A DNA stretch of 64,000 nt. It comes from Desulfocucumis sp964643075 (GTDB lineage Bacteria; Bacillota; Desulfotomaculia; Desulfotomaculales; Desulfocucumaceae). Positions 15,212 through 22,711 of the stretch are shown in pieces. Position numbers and translations under genes: made by a program. Below the pieces are notes generated by a model. The model was not told the DNA's origin. It saw nothing but the letters and a program-made list of their open reading frames with translations, and made no database searches. Positions within the stretch are counted from its first letter, which is position 1, and each line of letters opens with the position of its first letter. Location: positions 1 to 64,000 of the forward strand of contig CAZXQO010000012.1 of the NCBI GenBank assembly GCA_964643075.1, read 5' to 3'.

Positions 15212-17365
15212 TTAATAATGCACCCCTGCCGCAGAAACCTGCATTGTTTCATAAAGCTTTTCTTCAAGGTGCGCCACAACACCATCTAAATCCATTTCAG
15301 AACTTATATGGTTTTCATTATTCATTTCAACTTTGATTTCAGCAGTTGTGAAGCGGTTGACCACTTCTTGTTCTGCCAGGTCACGCAAGTATTTAAGTTC
15401 TTCTTCACTTGCATCCATAGAATCAGCCATTTTTGCTGTATTACCAGCAGTATCACCAACCCCATTGTAAATTCCATCAAGGCTGTTTCCCATTTCAAAA
15501 GCATCAAGAGAATTGGAAGCACCACCAAGAATATTCCCAAGGTCAAATTTACTTTCAAGATTTTCACCAGCACTATATCCAACATTCCAGGCATCACCGT
15601 ATTCAATGCGCTTCAATCCCAAATCATCAACACTTAAATTCAATTCATTCATTACATTTTGGTAATTCTCATTTGGCGCATACTCTTTAACTGCTGCATC
15701 AGCCATATCTTTTAATCCTGACCGCCAGCTTGAAACAGTGTCAGCCATTTTTGAACCAAACACAAAATCCATTGCTGAAGCAATTTTCTGAAGTATAGCA
15801 AGAATCCCATCAGCCATTCCCTGAAACAAATAAATTATTGAAGATATTGGATTAGTAAACACATTACCAAGAAAATTTGTAAACCTTATGAACGGATTAA
15901 TCAGCGCATTGATAACACCAAGTATAAGGTCAAACACACCTAAGAATAAATTCCACAAGAACGCACCCAATACTGCAAATGCTCCAAAAATTATTCCTGT
16001 TGCACTGACTGAAGTTCCTGCAAAATGATTGACTGCCGCCACCGCTGCATAGAATAGTGCTATTAAAGCAATAATGCCAAGTATAATCCAAGTGATAGGT
16101 GAAGCCAGCATTGCACTATTTAAAGCCCATTGTGCCACTGTCAAATGATTGGTTGCTGCTGCTTGTGCTATGGTCACGCCTGTCTTGGTTGCAATGGCAA
16201 TTGCTTGTGCTGTCTGAATAGCTGTATTAATACCCTGGATAACACTGTTTGCTATTAAGGCACCATTATACAATAACATTGCCGCAGCTATCCCAAGAAC
16301 AATTGGTTCAATCATTGGCCAGTTGTCAGAAAAACCACCAGCAATTGAAGTCAAGATTCCAAATAAACCAGCCACAGCACTTGCAATAATTACTATTCCA
16401 CCAACAACATTATCAACCAATGTTTGAAAATCATCATTGTTTGTAATCTGACTTATTTTTGCAAGTACAGGGTCAAAGGCTTTTACTGCTTTATTTGTAA
16501 TGGAAGTCCAAACCTGCCCCCAGGTCATTGGCAATTCAGCAAATTTTTTATTCGTTTCATCTGCTGCTGCAAACATTGCATTCTTGATGATATTAGCGGT
16601 AATTTCACCATCAGCCGACATTTGGCGCAAATCACCCATTGATTTTCCTGTATATTTTGCAATTGCTTGTGCCAGCATAGGCGCATTTTCCATGATTGAC
16701 CTAAATTCATCCCCCTGAAGCCTTCCTGAAGCCATTGCTTGGGTCAACTGATACATTGCTGCTGTCTGTTCCTGGATGCTTGCACCGCCAATTTTGAACT
16801 GTTTGTTCATTTGTTCAGCAAAAACAACCATTTCTTTATTGTTTCCAAAAGCATCTTTTGCAAGAATACCAAGTTTTGCAACAGCTTGTGCAGTGTCAAT
16901 GTAGGAAGTTCTTGACCTTTGGGCAGAAGCATAAATCATGTTCTGCAATTCAACTGATGTTTGTAATCCATCATTCATAAGGTCAAGTCTTGCTTTAGTA
17001 GAAACCAGCACATCTGATAAATTAAGGGTTTTGGTTATTCCAACATAAGCACCAACAGCAGCCGCCACGCCTTTCACTTTATTCCATAAGCCATCAGCAG
17101 CATCTTGACCATTACGAATGCTTTCATTAAATCGCTGTTGTCCCTGGTTTGCCTGTCTTATTTCTTCTTCCATTGCATCAAAAGCCCTGGAAGCTGATGC
17201 TAATTCACGCTGTGCAATTTGAATACTGCTGGTATCAATCGCATTACCTGAAGCAGTGTGCATAGCTTCAAAACTGTTAACTGTAATATTTAAAGCCTTT
17301 GTAATACTTCTAAGCGGCCCTGACATTCCGTCATACATTTGAAGTGTTGACCTTATTGTTCCCAT
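15212..17365 (-). CDS. Phage tail tape measure protein
   Basis: 717 residues, short for the family. The N-terminal ~300 residues match the tape-measure N-terminal domain (LQMYDGMSGPLRSITKAL start; RSRTSYIDTAQAVAKLGILA; GRLQGDEFRSIMENAPMLAQ; MTWGQVWTSITNKAVKAF). The centre (about 320-520) is strongly hydrophobic, with several potential membrane helices (ITWIILGIIALIALFYAAVA). The C-terminus is soluble and acidic. Tape measures set tail length and may help DNA cross the membrane. The start ATG overlaps the stop of the preceding gene (TAATG). Tail tube, baseplate and fibre genes that should flank it are missing. Confidence 0.92.
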   Translation of the reverse strand: MGTIRSTLQMYDGMSGPLRSITKALNITVNSFEAMHTASGNAIDTSSIQIAQRELASASRAFDAMEEEIRQANQGQQRFNESIRNGQDAADGLWNKVKGVAAAVGAYVGITKTLNLSDVLVSTKARLDLMNDGLQTSVELQNMIYASAQRSRTSYIDTAQAVAKLGILAKDAFGNNKEMVVFAEQMNKQFKIGGASIQEQTAAMYQLTQAMASGRLQGDEFRSIMENAPMLAQAIAKYTGKSMGDLRQMSADGEITANIIKNAMFAAADETNKKFAELPMTWGQVWTSITNKAVKAFDPVLAKISQITNNDDFQTLVDNVVGGIVIIASAVAGLFGILTSIAGGFSDNWPMIEPIVLGIAAAMLLYNGALIANSVIQGINTAIQTAQAIAIATKTGVTIAQAAATNHLTVAQWALNSAMLASPITWIILGIIALIALFYAAVAAVNHFAGTSVSATGIIFGAFAVLGAFLWNLFLGVFDLILGVINALINPFIRFTNFLGNVFTNPISSIIYLFQGMADGILAILQKIASAMDFVFGSKMADTVSSWRSGLKDMADAAVKEYAPNENYQNVMNELNLSVDDLGLKRIEYGDAWNVGYSAGENLESKFDLGNILGGASNSLDAFEMGNSLDGIYNGVGDTAGNTAKMADSMDASEEELKYLRDLAEQEVVNRFTTAEIKVEMNNENHISSEMDLDGVVAHLEEKLYETMQVSAAGVHY

Positions 17366-17709
17366 TACTTTTCACCCCTTTCTTTCTTCCTCCGTTCTGC
17401 TTCTACCTGAAGCATTGCAGAATATGCAATTTGCCAATCATTTTTATTCTTTAAAACCTGTGCTGCTCTGATTTCCCTGTTCAACTGCTTATCCTTCTTC
17501 TTCATCAGCTTTGGAAACCAGTCTTTGAAAATCTGAAAGCCCGGATAATCCTTATTCAATATCAGCAATCCACCATTGGTTACCCGCCCAAATTCTTCAT
17601 ATGCTGGTATTTCTGCATCCGGCTTATAATCAATTTCTGATATGAAGGGAAGGAAGCTGAACTTCACCGCCCACAAATGTTTGTTGATTACTTCAATGTT
17701 TTGGTTCAT
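17365..17709 (-). CDS. Tail-chaperone-position protein, short paralogue
   Basis: 114 residues, homologous over its length to the C-terminal half of its upstream neighbour (shared HLWAVKFSFL, GxLILNxD and WFPKLMKKKDKQLNRE blocks). No family is recognised with certainty. The position just before the tape measure, the tight stop/start overlaps on both sides and the duplication recall tail-assembly chaperones (gpG/gpGT), but this is inference from context. The ATG at 17709 has AAAGGGGTG upstream and overlaps the previous stop (ATGA). Confidence 0.7.
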   Translation of the reverse strand: MNQNIEVINKHLWAVKFSFLPFISEIDYKPDAEIPAYEEFGRVTNGGLLILNKDYPGFQIFKDWFPKLMKKKDKQLNREIRAAQVLKNKNDWQIAYSAMLQVEAERRKKERGEK

Positions 17710-18434
17710 GAACCACACCCCTTTCTTTTAGAATCTGCTATTGATTTTGCTTTTCTTTCCAATTCAACCTGTATCATAGCTATATATAAAAGCTGATACA
17801 TATCTGTATTATGTTGTTTACTTTTTGTAACCAATTCTCGTTTTAATTGTTTAGTTGCCCTCTTCATTAGTTTAGAAAACCATTCTTTTAGTAGTTGATA
17901 ATTTTGATTATCTTCATTGAGAATCAGTATACCATCTTTAGTTATTACTCCACTTTCTTCTTGAATAGGAACAACATTGGATTTACAATCAGTTTCAAAT
18001 ATGTATTCAAGATAGCTGAATCGAACCGCCCATAAATGGGGGGTAAGTACTTCAATATGTGTGTTCATAGATTTACATTGCAATTCTTTTAAAATATAGA
18101 ATTGTTTTAATGCTCTGTTATGTGTGGTATGTGCTGATTCACAACTTGAACTTAATTCTTCTGCAATAGCAGTCCAAGTTTTACCTTGAATGTATCTTAA
18201 ATTTAGCAATTTGGAATACAATGCATTAGGCATTGATGATACTGCTATTTCAATAACTTTTTGTTCATTCACTAAATTGCAAATTTCATTTTTCTTCTCT
18301 TTACAAAGCATCATCTGTTTTGAAAGTTCATCTTTCGATATAGCATCTTGATTATTTTGTAAAAAATAAACCATTTTTTCCAATTCATCAGTTTTGTTTT
18401 CAATCATCTGCTTAATTTTTTTATATGATTTCAT
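17706..18434 (-). CDS. DUF1492/ArpU-type sigma-like regulator fused to a tail-chaperone-position domain
   Basis: 242 residues. Residues 1-115 are a coiled coil followed by a sigma-70 region-4-like HTH (LLNLRYIQGKTWTAIAEELS), as in DUF1492/ArpU/RinA late-gene activators. Residues from about 125 are a second domain homologous to the whole next protein (HLWAVRFSYLEYIFETD; WFSKLMKRATKQLKRE). The internal Met that would start the second domain as a free gene has no ribosome binding site, so the fusion appears real. ATG at 18434 overlaps the sigma gene stop. The role of the C-terminal part is unknown. Confidence 0.75.
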   Translation of the reverse strand: MKSYKKIKQMIENKTDELEKMVYFLQNNQDAISKDELSKQMMLCKEKKNEICNLVNEQKVIEIAVSSMPNALYSKLLNLRYIQGKTWTAIAEELSSSCESAHTTHNRALKQFYILKELQCKSMNTHIEVLTPHLWAVRFSYLEYIFETDCKSNVVPIQEESGVITKDGILILNEDNQNYQLLKEWFSKLMKRATKQLKRELVTKSKQHNTDMYQLLYIAMIQVELERKAKSIADSKRKGCGS

Positions 18435-19237
18435 GCGTTCACCACCTCACATTTAGATAAAATGCTGTTCATAAGGTTATCAATAATTTCCATCCTAGTT
18501 ATTACAACATCAGGTAATGAAAATTGATTTATTGAACCCTTCTCCAATTCTAACTGGTGAATACATTCATTTTTATATTTCAACATAAAAACCTGTCCGG
18601 CTTCACTTTTCCTAATAATACGTATACCATCAAAAATAAGAGATTGAACTCTTGAATCTGAAAGGTTATATTTTAAAGCAAGGTCTTTCATCATCATTGG
18701 TGAACCAATCAAACCATAATTTTCAATGATTAATGATTTTCTAATATTATCATTAAATACATCAGTCAATAATTGAAAAATATCCTTTCGCAAGTCCTTA
18801 TAATAAAGTTCATCTTCAACTGACAAGAACGGTTCTTCAGATTTATCATCAGCAATAGTTTCTTCTATGGTAACTCCATCCGTGCCTGGAATTGTATTCG
18901 ACAAACTACGCACATCAACTGATGTACCCAATATATAATTTTTATGTGTTCTATTCCCATTTATTGTAATTACATTTAATATCCTACGAGCAATAATTGT
19001 ACCCGCAAACGCTGAAAAATTATTAATTTCGTCCTCTCTGAAATTGAAACTATTCACTGCATGAATAAAAGCTATCCATGCTTCTTGTTCCAAATCATCA
19101 AGCGATAAAATCTTACCGGATAAACCAATGTATTTGTTGGCAAAATATTTGACCAAGTTTTTTTTTCGTTCAATTAGTTCATCTAATGCTGCCTTATAAC
19201 CATTTTGAAATTCAAGCACAAGTTCTTCATCAGTCAA
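18431..19237 (-). CDS. Element-encoded sigma-70 family factor
   Basis: 268 residues. Region 2 is visible near 35-100 (LSLDDLEQEAWIAFIHAVNS, then FSAFAGTIIARRILNVI), and a region-4-like HTH lies near 175-205 (MKDLALKYNLSDSRVQSLIF). The tail of about 50 residues after the HTH is unusual. It resembles the SigI/phage-type sigma factors. It probably directs transcription of element genes, perhaps the late units, and is the first gene of the unit that ends in the tape measure. The gene is preceded by a terminator and has its own start (ATG at 19237). Confidence 0.82.
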   Translation of the reverse strand: MTDEELVLEFQNGYKAALDELIERKKNLVKYFANKYIGLSGKILSLDDLEQEAWIAFIHAVNSFNFREDEINNFSAFAGTIIARRILNVITINGNRTHKNYILGTSVDVRSLSNTIPGTDGVTIEETIADDKSEEPFLSVEDELYYKDLRKDIFQLLTDVFNDNIRKSLIIENYGLIGSPMMMKDLALKYNLSDSRVQSLIFDGIRIIRKSEAGQVFMLKYKNECIHQLELEKGSINQFSLPDVVITRMEIIDNLMNSILSKCEVVNA

Positions 19238-19260
19238 ATCAATTCACCCCCCCTTAAACA

Positions 19261-19298
19261 AAAAGTGCTGCACCAGGTTAATTCCCGGTGCAGCTTTT
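19261..19298 (-). terminator. Terminator between the small-terminase unit and the sigma unit
   Basis: Stem GCTGCACC/GGTGCAGC (19267-19274, 19287-19294) extended by AAAAG/CTTTT, giving a minus-strand T run. It ends transcription from terS before the sigma gene. Confidence 0.88.
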
Positions 19299-19318
19299 AA
19301 AATATAATGGCAAGTCTT

Positions 19319-19510
19319 TTAAACGGCAGGTGTTGGGTTTACAGCATTAACATCCCCATCCTGTGTTACCGTTCCAACATGCTCTGTTGCCCTCAGATGG
19401 TCATATCCATCATCAGCAGGGGTAAGGGCATCAGCCAAAGGTGAAGCAGTTCTAACCCCAACATAGGAACCGTTTACTGTGTTTTTACTTGCATCATCCT
19501 GATATTTCAT
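19319..19510 (-). CDS. Small protein of unknown function in the phage element
   Basis: 63 residues, neutral to acidic, ending in NPTPAV, with no predicted transmembrane or HTH segment. A clear ribosome binding site (GGAAGGGGGTG) precedes the ATG at 19510. It is 22 bp downstream of the 209-residue gene and directly before a terminator, in the place where capsid or decoration genes are often found. I do not recognise it. Confidence 0.6.
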   Translation of the reverse strand: MKYQDDASKNTVNGSYVGVRTASPLADALTPADDGYDHLRATEHVGTVTQDGDVNAVNPTPAV

Positions 19511-19532
19511 ATCATTTTACACCCCCTTCCGG

Positions 19533-20162
19533 TTAAGCATCCATAGAAGTAGCTACTTCATGGATAGCATCAATTTTAGAAACAAACATTTTTACCTTTA
19601 TACCTGATTCCAGGCTTTGTTTTGAACTAAGTAAATCACTAGCCATACCATCAACTTCATCCAGGTTATTGACCATGACTTTATAATTTTTTACTTTTCC
19701 AAAAGTTTTTTGAAATGGATAAGCCAAAGCACCAGCAACACTGATTGTTTCAGGAAATATACCTTCAACAACCTGGTTAAATAATTTCATTGTTTTCATA
19801 TCATCCTTAAATGGTTCAAGAATTTCAGATAGTTGTTTATCTGTAAGGGATTTACCAACTGATTTAACGAATTCCAACGCATTAGAAACTTGCATTTGAT
19901 AATCAGCGGGGTTTTCTTTTGGTGTTCCAACCAATGCTGCCTTTTCTTCAGAAATAGTTGCCTTTAGCTTTTTATTAAAGGCTGCATTATTCTGTTCAAT
20001 TTCGTTCAAAAGTTTATTGATATTTTCCTGTTTATAAGAAGCAGAATAAAAGGTGTCCTTTTCCCATCCTTGGATTTTTTCAATTAATTCCCTATTTACT
20101 GCCTTATGGCTGTCTAACAGGGTTTTAATCTTGGCTTTAATATTTGTTTTCATTTTCATCAA
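19533..20162 (-). CDS. Coiled-coil phage protein of unknown function
   Basis: 209 residues. The first ~85 are highly charged and coiled-coil-like (LIEKIQGWEKDTFYSASYKQ, then NKLLNEIEQNNAAFNKKLKA). The rest is a more globular segment (VAGALAYPFQKTFGKVKNYK). It follows terS by 8 bp, so it is co-transcribed with it. A scaffold-like or capsid-redirecting role is conceivable from the coiled coil and position, but nothing in the sequence proves it, and it does not look like an HK97-fold capsid. Confidence 0.65.
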   Translation of the reverse strand: MMKMKTNIKAKIKTLLDSHKAVNRELIEKIQGWEKDTFYSASYKQENINKLLNEIEQNNAAFNKKLKATISEEKAALVGTPKENPADYQMQVSNALEFVKSVGKSLTDKQLSEILEPFKDDMKTMKLFNQVVEGIFPETISVAGALAYPFQKTFGKVKNYKVMVNNLDEVDGMASDLLSSKQSLESGIKVKMFVSKIDAIHEVATSMDA

Positions 20163-20170
20163 CCTTTCTT

Positions 20171-20647
20171 TTATAATTTTTGAATAATAAGTTTCAATTC
20201 TTCAGTTGTAAGCCCTTCAAATGGATTATTCACCTGACCTGATATTTCAACATTTTGTTTATCCCGCCAGGTTTCCGGCTTTCTATTCTTTAACCAAAAT
20301 ATCTGTGCAGTAGTATCAGGAACAACTTCTTTTACAACTTCCTTGGTTACATTCAAGTCATATTGTTTGGTATCAGGATTGAAGGTTTTTTCCTTGGTAA
20401 TTTCTGTATATTTATAACCCAATGCACGTTTAAGAAGGGCATTTTCAACTTGGGTATCAACAACTTCTTTTCCCTTTTTTAAGGTGAGAGAAATGGGAAG
20501 AAATTGGTTTTTCCAATCACTTAATGTCCGTCTGCTTATCCCCATGTTGGATGCAATCTGTTCATCAGTTAATCCATCCCTTGCCCAACCTTCAAGCTTC
20601 AGCAAGCCTTCCTCAGTCAGCCATTCATGATATTTTCCTTTAGCCAT
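20171..20647 (-). CDS. terS: Terminase small subunit-like HTH protein
   Basis: 158 residues. It starts with a homeodomain-like HTH (EGWARDGLTDEQIASNMGIS RRTLSDWK, residues about 17-45) that would bind pac/cos DNA. A coiled segment follows (GKEVVDTQVENALLKRALGY), then the PDTTAQIFWLKNRKPETWRD block characteristic of this phage family. The family normally sits directly before terL; here it heads a separate three-gene unit. If the element is a satellite, this protein could redirect a helper packaging motor, as TerS does in pathogenicity-island satellites. Confidence 0.87.
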   Translation of the reverse strand: MAKGKYHEWLTEEGLLKLEGWARDGLTDEQIASNMGISRRTLSDWKNQFLPISLTLKKGKEVVDTQVENALLKRALGYKYTEITKEKTFNPDTKQYDLNVTKEVVKEVVPDTTAQIFWLKNRKPETWRDKQNVEISGQVNNPFEGLTTEELKLIIQKL

Positions 20648-20677
20648 TTATAACACCTGCCTTTCACACAAAAATAA

Positions 20678-20709
20678 AAACACCAGGAAGATAATTTTTC
20701 CCGGTGTTT
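20678..20709 (-). terminator. Terminator-like hairpin upstream of terS
   Basis: Stem AAACACCAGG/CCCGGTGTTT with a 12-nt loop followed on the minus strand by TTTTATTTTTG. It lies between the 99-residue-type gene (stop 20973) and terS (start 20647). It would stop leftward readthrough from the early region, or act as an antitermination point for late expression. Confidence 0.75.
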
Positions 20710-20779
20710 CAATCATACTTTAACTTATAACTATTTTATCATGAAGATATGGCGCATACCATAGCATTAAATTTGCACG

Positions 20780-20807
20780 AAATTTGCATTTTTGTTTTTG
20801 CAAATTT
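20780..20807. promoter_or_regulatory. Inverted repeat AAATTTGC in the terS upstream region
   Basis: AAATTTGC (20780-20787) and GCAAATTT (20800-20807) form a perfect 8-bp dyad with a 12-bp spacer, and another AATTTGC copy starts at 20770. Direct repeats of TGTGACAT lie near 20858 and 20871. This gene-free stretch (20710-20972) probably holds the promoter and operator of the terS unit; no start site can be chosen confidently. Confidence 0.4.
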
Positions 20808-20972
20808 ATCTATGATAACATTGTAACACCTTATAATAATGCACCACAAGGGCATCAATGTGACATGGTTTGTGACATTTAATATCACTCATCTTGAAAA
20901 TATTGGATTCACATGATAAGATTAAGTTGCGAATTTAATAGAACCATGTGAAGCCATTGGGTAACAAAAATG

Positions 20973-21251
20973 TTATTCAGTGGCTTCAGCCTTTTCAGAA
21001 TCAGAATTAATCTTGATTGCTTCAATTGCTGCCAACATTCCAGCCTTGAATCCAGCCCTGAATCCTTCTTCTTCATGCAGTGCTTCCAAAGCAGCCATTT
21101 TATTATAAATTTCTTCAAACACTTCATCCGGCAGCCATTCATTCAACTGCTTGTCCAGTTCTGCATCAAGTGCATTCCTTTTTGAAAGTTCATTTTCAGT
21201 CCTTTCACCCATCCAATTTTCATAAGCAACTTGCCAATTTGATTTTTTCAT
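20973..21251 (-). CDS. Small acidic alpha-helical protein of unknown function
   Basis: 92 residues from the ATG at 21251 (AAGGA just upstream; an ATG at 21272 would add seven residues). Composition is Glu/Lys/Ala-rich helix (DEVFEEIYNKMAALEALHEE) ending in a hydrophobic segment GFRAGFKAGMLAAIEAIKI. No family is recognised. It lies about 110 bp downstream of the predicted hammerhead ribozyme on the same strand, so its mRNA would carry the ribozyme in its 5' region. Confidence 0.6.
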   Translation of the reverse strand: MKKSNWQVAYENWMGERTENELSKRNALDAELDKQLNEWLPDEVFEEIYNKMAALEALHEEEGFRAGFKAGMLAAIEAIKINSDSEKAEATE

Positions 21252-21357
21252 AATCCTTGACCATCCTTTCATATTTTTAGAATTATTGATATTAACTTTT
21301 CAAAGAACAATTTATATAAAATGGGTGGCATTAAACTCCCATTAAGCCAACGGGTAT

Positions 21358-21414
21358 CCCGCTATCCCCTTTCGGGGATTTCGACCTGCACCCAGCAGGT
21401 CATCATCAGGCGGG
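21358..21414 (-). ncRNA. Predicted type I hammerhead ribozyme
   Basis: Read on the minus strand from 21414. Stem I 5' strand is CCCGC (21414-21410). Core is CUGAUGA (21409-21403), then one extra U. Stem II is GACCUGC with loop UGGGU and GCAGGUC (21401-21383). Core is GAAA (21382-21379). Stem III is UCCCC with loop GAAA and GGGGA (21378-21365). UA follows at 21364-21363, with cleavage expected after 21363. Stem I 3' strand is GCGGG (21362-21358). Every invariant core residue is present, and all three stems are fully paired. The only deviation is the extra U between A9 and stem II, a position known to tolerate an extra base in some viroid hammerheads. After cleavage the 3' product would begin with a CGGG-AUA-CCCG hairpin. 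It lies between the wHTH gene and the 20973-21251 gene. Confidence 0.85.
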
Positions 21415-21419
21415 TTTTT

Positions 21420-21690
21420 TAAAGTTCCGCTTGTGTTCAACATAGAACTTCGTTTAAAATGACTGTTTTTTCTTGAACCTCTGAAAGTATTATAAATACT
21501 GTGTTTTTTACGGTTCCGGTTAAAGTTCAGGCTAAATCTTTATTGATTTTTCTATATTTCTATATTTTAAGGATTTATAATATTTTAGTGATTATTTTAA
21601 AATGTTTTACTATAGTAAAAGCATCTTGACCTATGCTTAACTTGACCTTTAACCGATTAAAACCCGTATGTTTACTAACTTTTTTATAGT
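21420..21690. other. AT-rich gene-free segment of the element
   Basis: About 270 bp contain TTTCTATATTTCTATATTT direct repeats near 21548 and a palindrome TTTTACTATAGTAAAA near 21604. The sequence TGTTTTACTAT also occurs near the left end of the element (about 8222-8246). These may be protein-binding sites for replication or recombination. No gene or promoter can be assigned. Confidence 0.4.
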
Positions 21691-22200
21691 TCAAGATAGT
21701 TCACAAGCTGATTTTACAAAGATACGATATTTCACCCCCTTAATTTTTCTATCAACAATTCTTACACCAAATTTCCTTTTAACCATTTTTGAAAAAGCAA
21801 TATTGCTTATAGGTTTAATCCCTTTCCCTTCACAGTGTTCCTGATACCGCTTGTAAACTTTGTTTGTAGGTTGATTTTCAATTTCATCAATGCTGATTTC
21901 ATCCAAAAAGCTATCATTAAATAACACTTGCTTATAAGGGGACAACTTTTTTAATTGGTGTTTAAAGATTCTACGCTTTTTTCCGGTTATTTTTCTATCA
22001 ATAACCTTATAATTGAATCGCTTTACAATTTGCCTTGAAAAATCAATTATTCCCCTGGTGATACGAGCATTTTCAACTTTACAAAAATCAACGTACTGAT
22101 TGTAAACTTCCCTTGTTATATGACCATGGATTCCTTCATCACCAACACTTTTATAGAATTCATTGATGCAGCCATCCCATTCATCAGTTTTAATATTCAC
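21691..22200 (-). CDS. Protein built of two D5/primase-type winged helices
   Basis: 169 residues formed by two similar halves (about 25-80 and 108-162). Each has a VYxxYxxxC helix pair followed by F-xxxVKRxFxxxxxDRKIxGxKxRIF. This is the wHTH found at the C-terminus of D5-type primase-helicases of phages and plasmids. The primase and helicase parts are missing, so the protein is either a stand-alone DNA-binding protein or a replication-initiation remnant. GTG at 22200 has GGGAGGGG at 8 nt. Confidence 0.7.
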   Translation of the reverse strand: MNIKTDEWDGCINEFYKSVGDEGIHGHITREVYNQYVDFCKVENARITRGIIDFSRQIVKRFNYKVIDRKITGKKRRIFKHQLKKLSPYKQVLFNDSFLDEISIDEIENQPTNKVYKRYQEHCEGKGIKPISNIAFSKMVKRKFGVRIVDRKIKGVKYRIFVKSACELS

Positions 22201-22223
22201 TATTGATACCCCTCCCTTCTACT

Positions 22224-22448
22224 TTAACTGACTTTGTTCAATTTAAGCTGTTTGATTTCTTCAGGCTTTGTAAGGTCATAGCCTTCATACTTTTCAAGGA
22301 ATTCCAACAATGCTGACCTTCTAACTTTCATGCTTCCAAGCTTCAAAGTTGGTAACAATTTAGATTTTATCAGTTCATACACATAAGCCGGGTTTGTTTT
22401 TATCAACTTTGCCACTTCTGCAACTGTATAAAGAACATCATCTTCCAT
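22224..22448 (-). CDS. Excisionase-like helix-turn-helix protein (right copy)
   Basis: 74 residues consisting almost only of an excisionase/MerR-type HTH (LYTVAEVAKLIKTNPAYVYE, then LKLGSMKVRRSALLEFLEKY). It is a paralogue of the protein at the far left end (8313-8654). It is in the early leftward operon directly behind the Cro-like gene, the usual place for a recombination directionality factor or second repressor. The ATG at 22448 follows a GGGGGTGAATAAGG stretch. Confidence 0.82.
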   Translation of the reverse strand: MEDDVLYTVAEVAKLIKTNPAYVYELIKSKLLPTLKLGSMKVRRSALLEFLEKYEGYDLTKPEEIKQLKLNKVS

Positions 22449-22451
22449 CCC

Positions 22452-22655
22452 TTATTCACCCCCTTCAATTAAATCTTCCACTTTGACATTCAGTGCTTTT
22501 GCTATCTTTCCAATGGTTGATGGTTTGGGATTGCTTTTCCCGGATGCACACCTGGTCAAAGCAGGTCTTGAAACATTTGACTTTTCTGCAAGTTGGGTAA
22601 TTGTAATACAAGCATTTGCCATTCCAAGAAGTAATTTTTGGGAATCCAACTTCAT
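22452..22655 (-). CDS. Cro-like XRE-family repressor
   Basis: 67 residues from the ATG at 22655 (AAGGTG at 5-6 nt). A complete XRE HTH is visible: TITQLAEKSNVSRPALTRCA, then KPSTIGKIAKALNVKVEDLI. The product is small, without an oligomerisation domain. It is the first gene transcribed leftwards from the bidirectional control region and faces the repressor at 22852, the layout of cro/cI switches. Confidence 0.88.
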   Translation of the reverse strand: MKLDSQKLLLGMANACITITQLAEKSNVSRPALTRCASGKSNPKPSTIGKIAKALNVKVEDLIEGGE

Positions 22656-22711
22656 GTTTTTCACCTTCCTTTCAATTTCTTGAACCAATCTTTAAAAAAA
22701 GTTCAGTTTTC

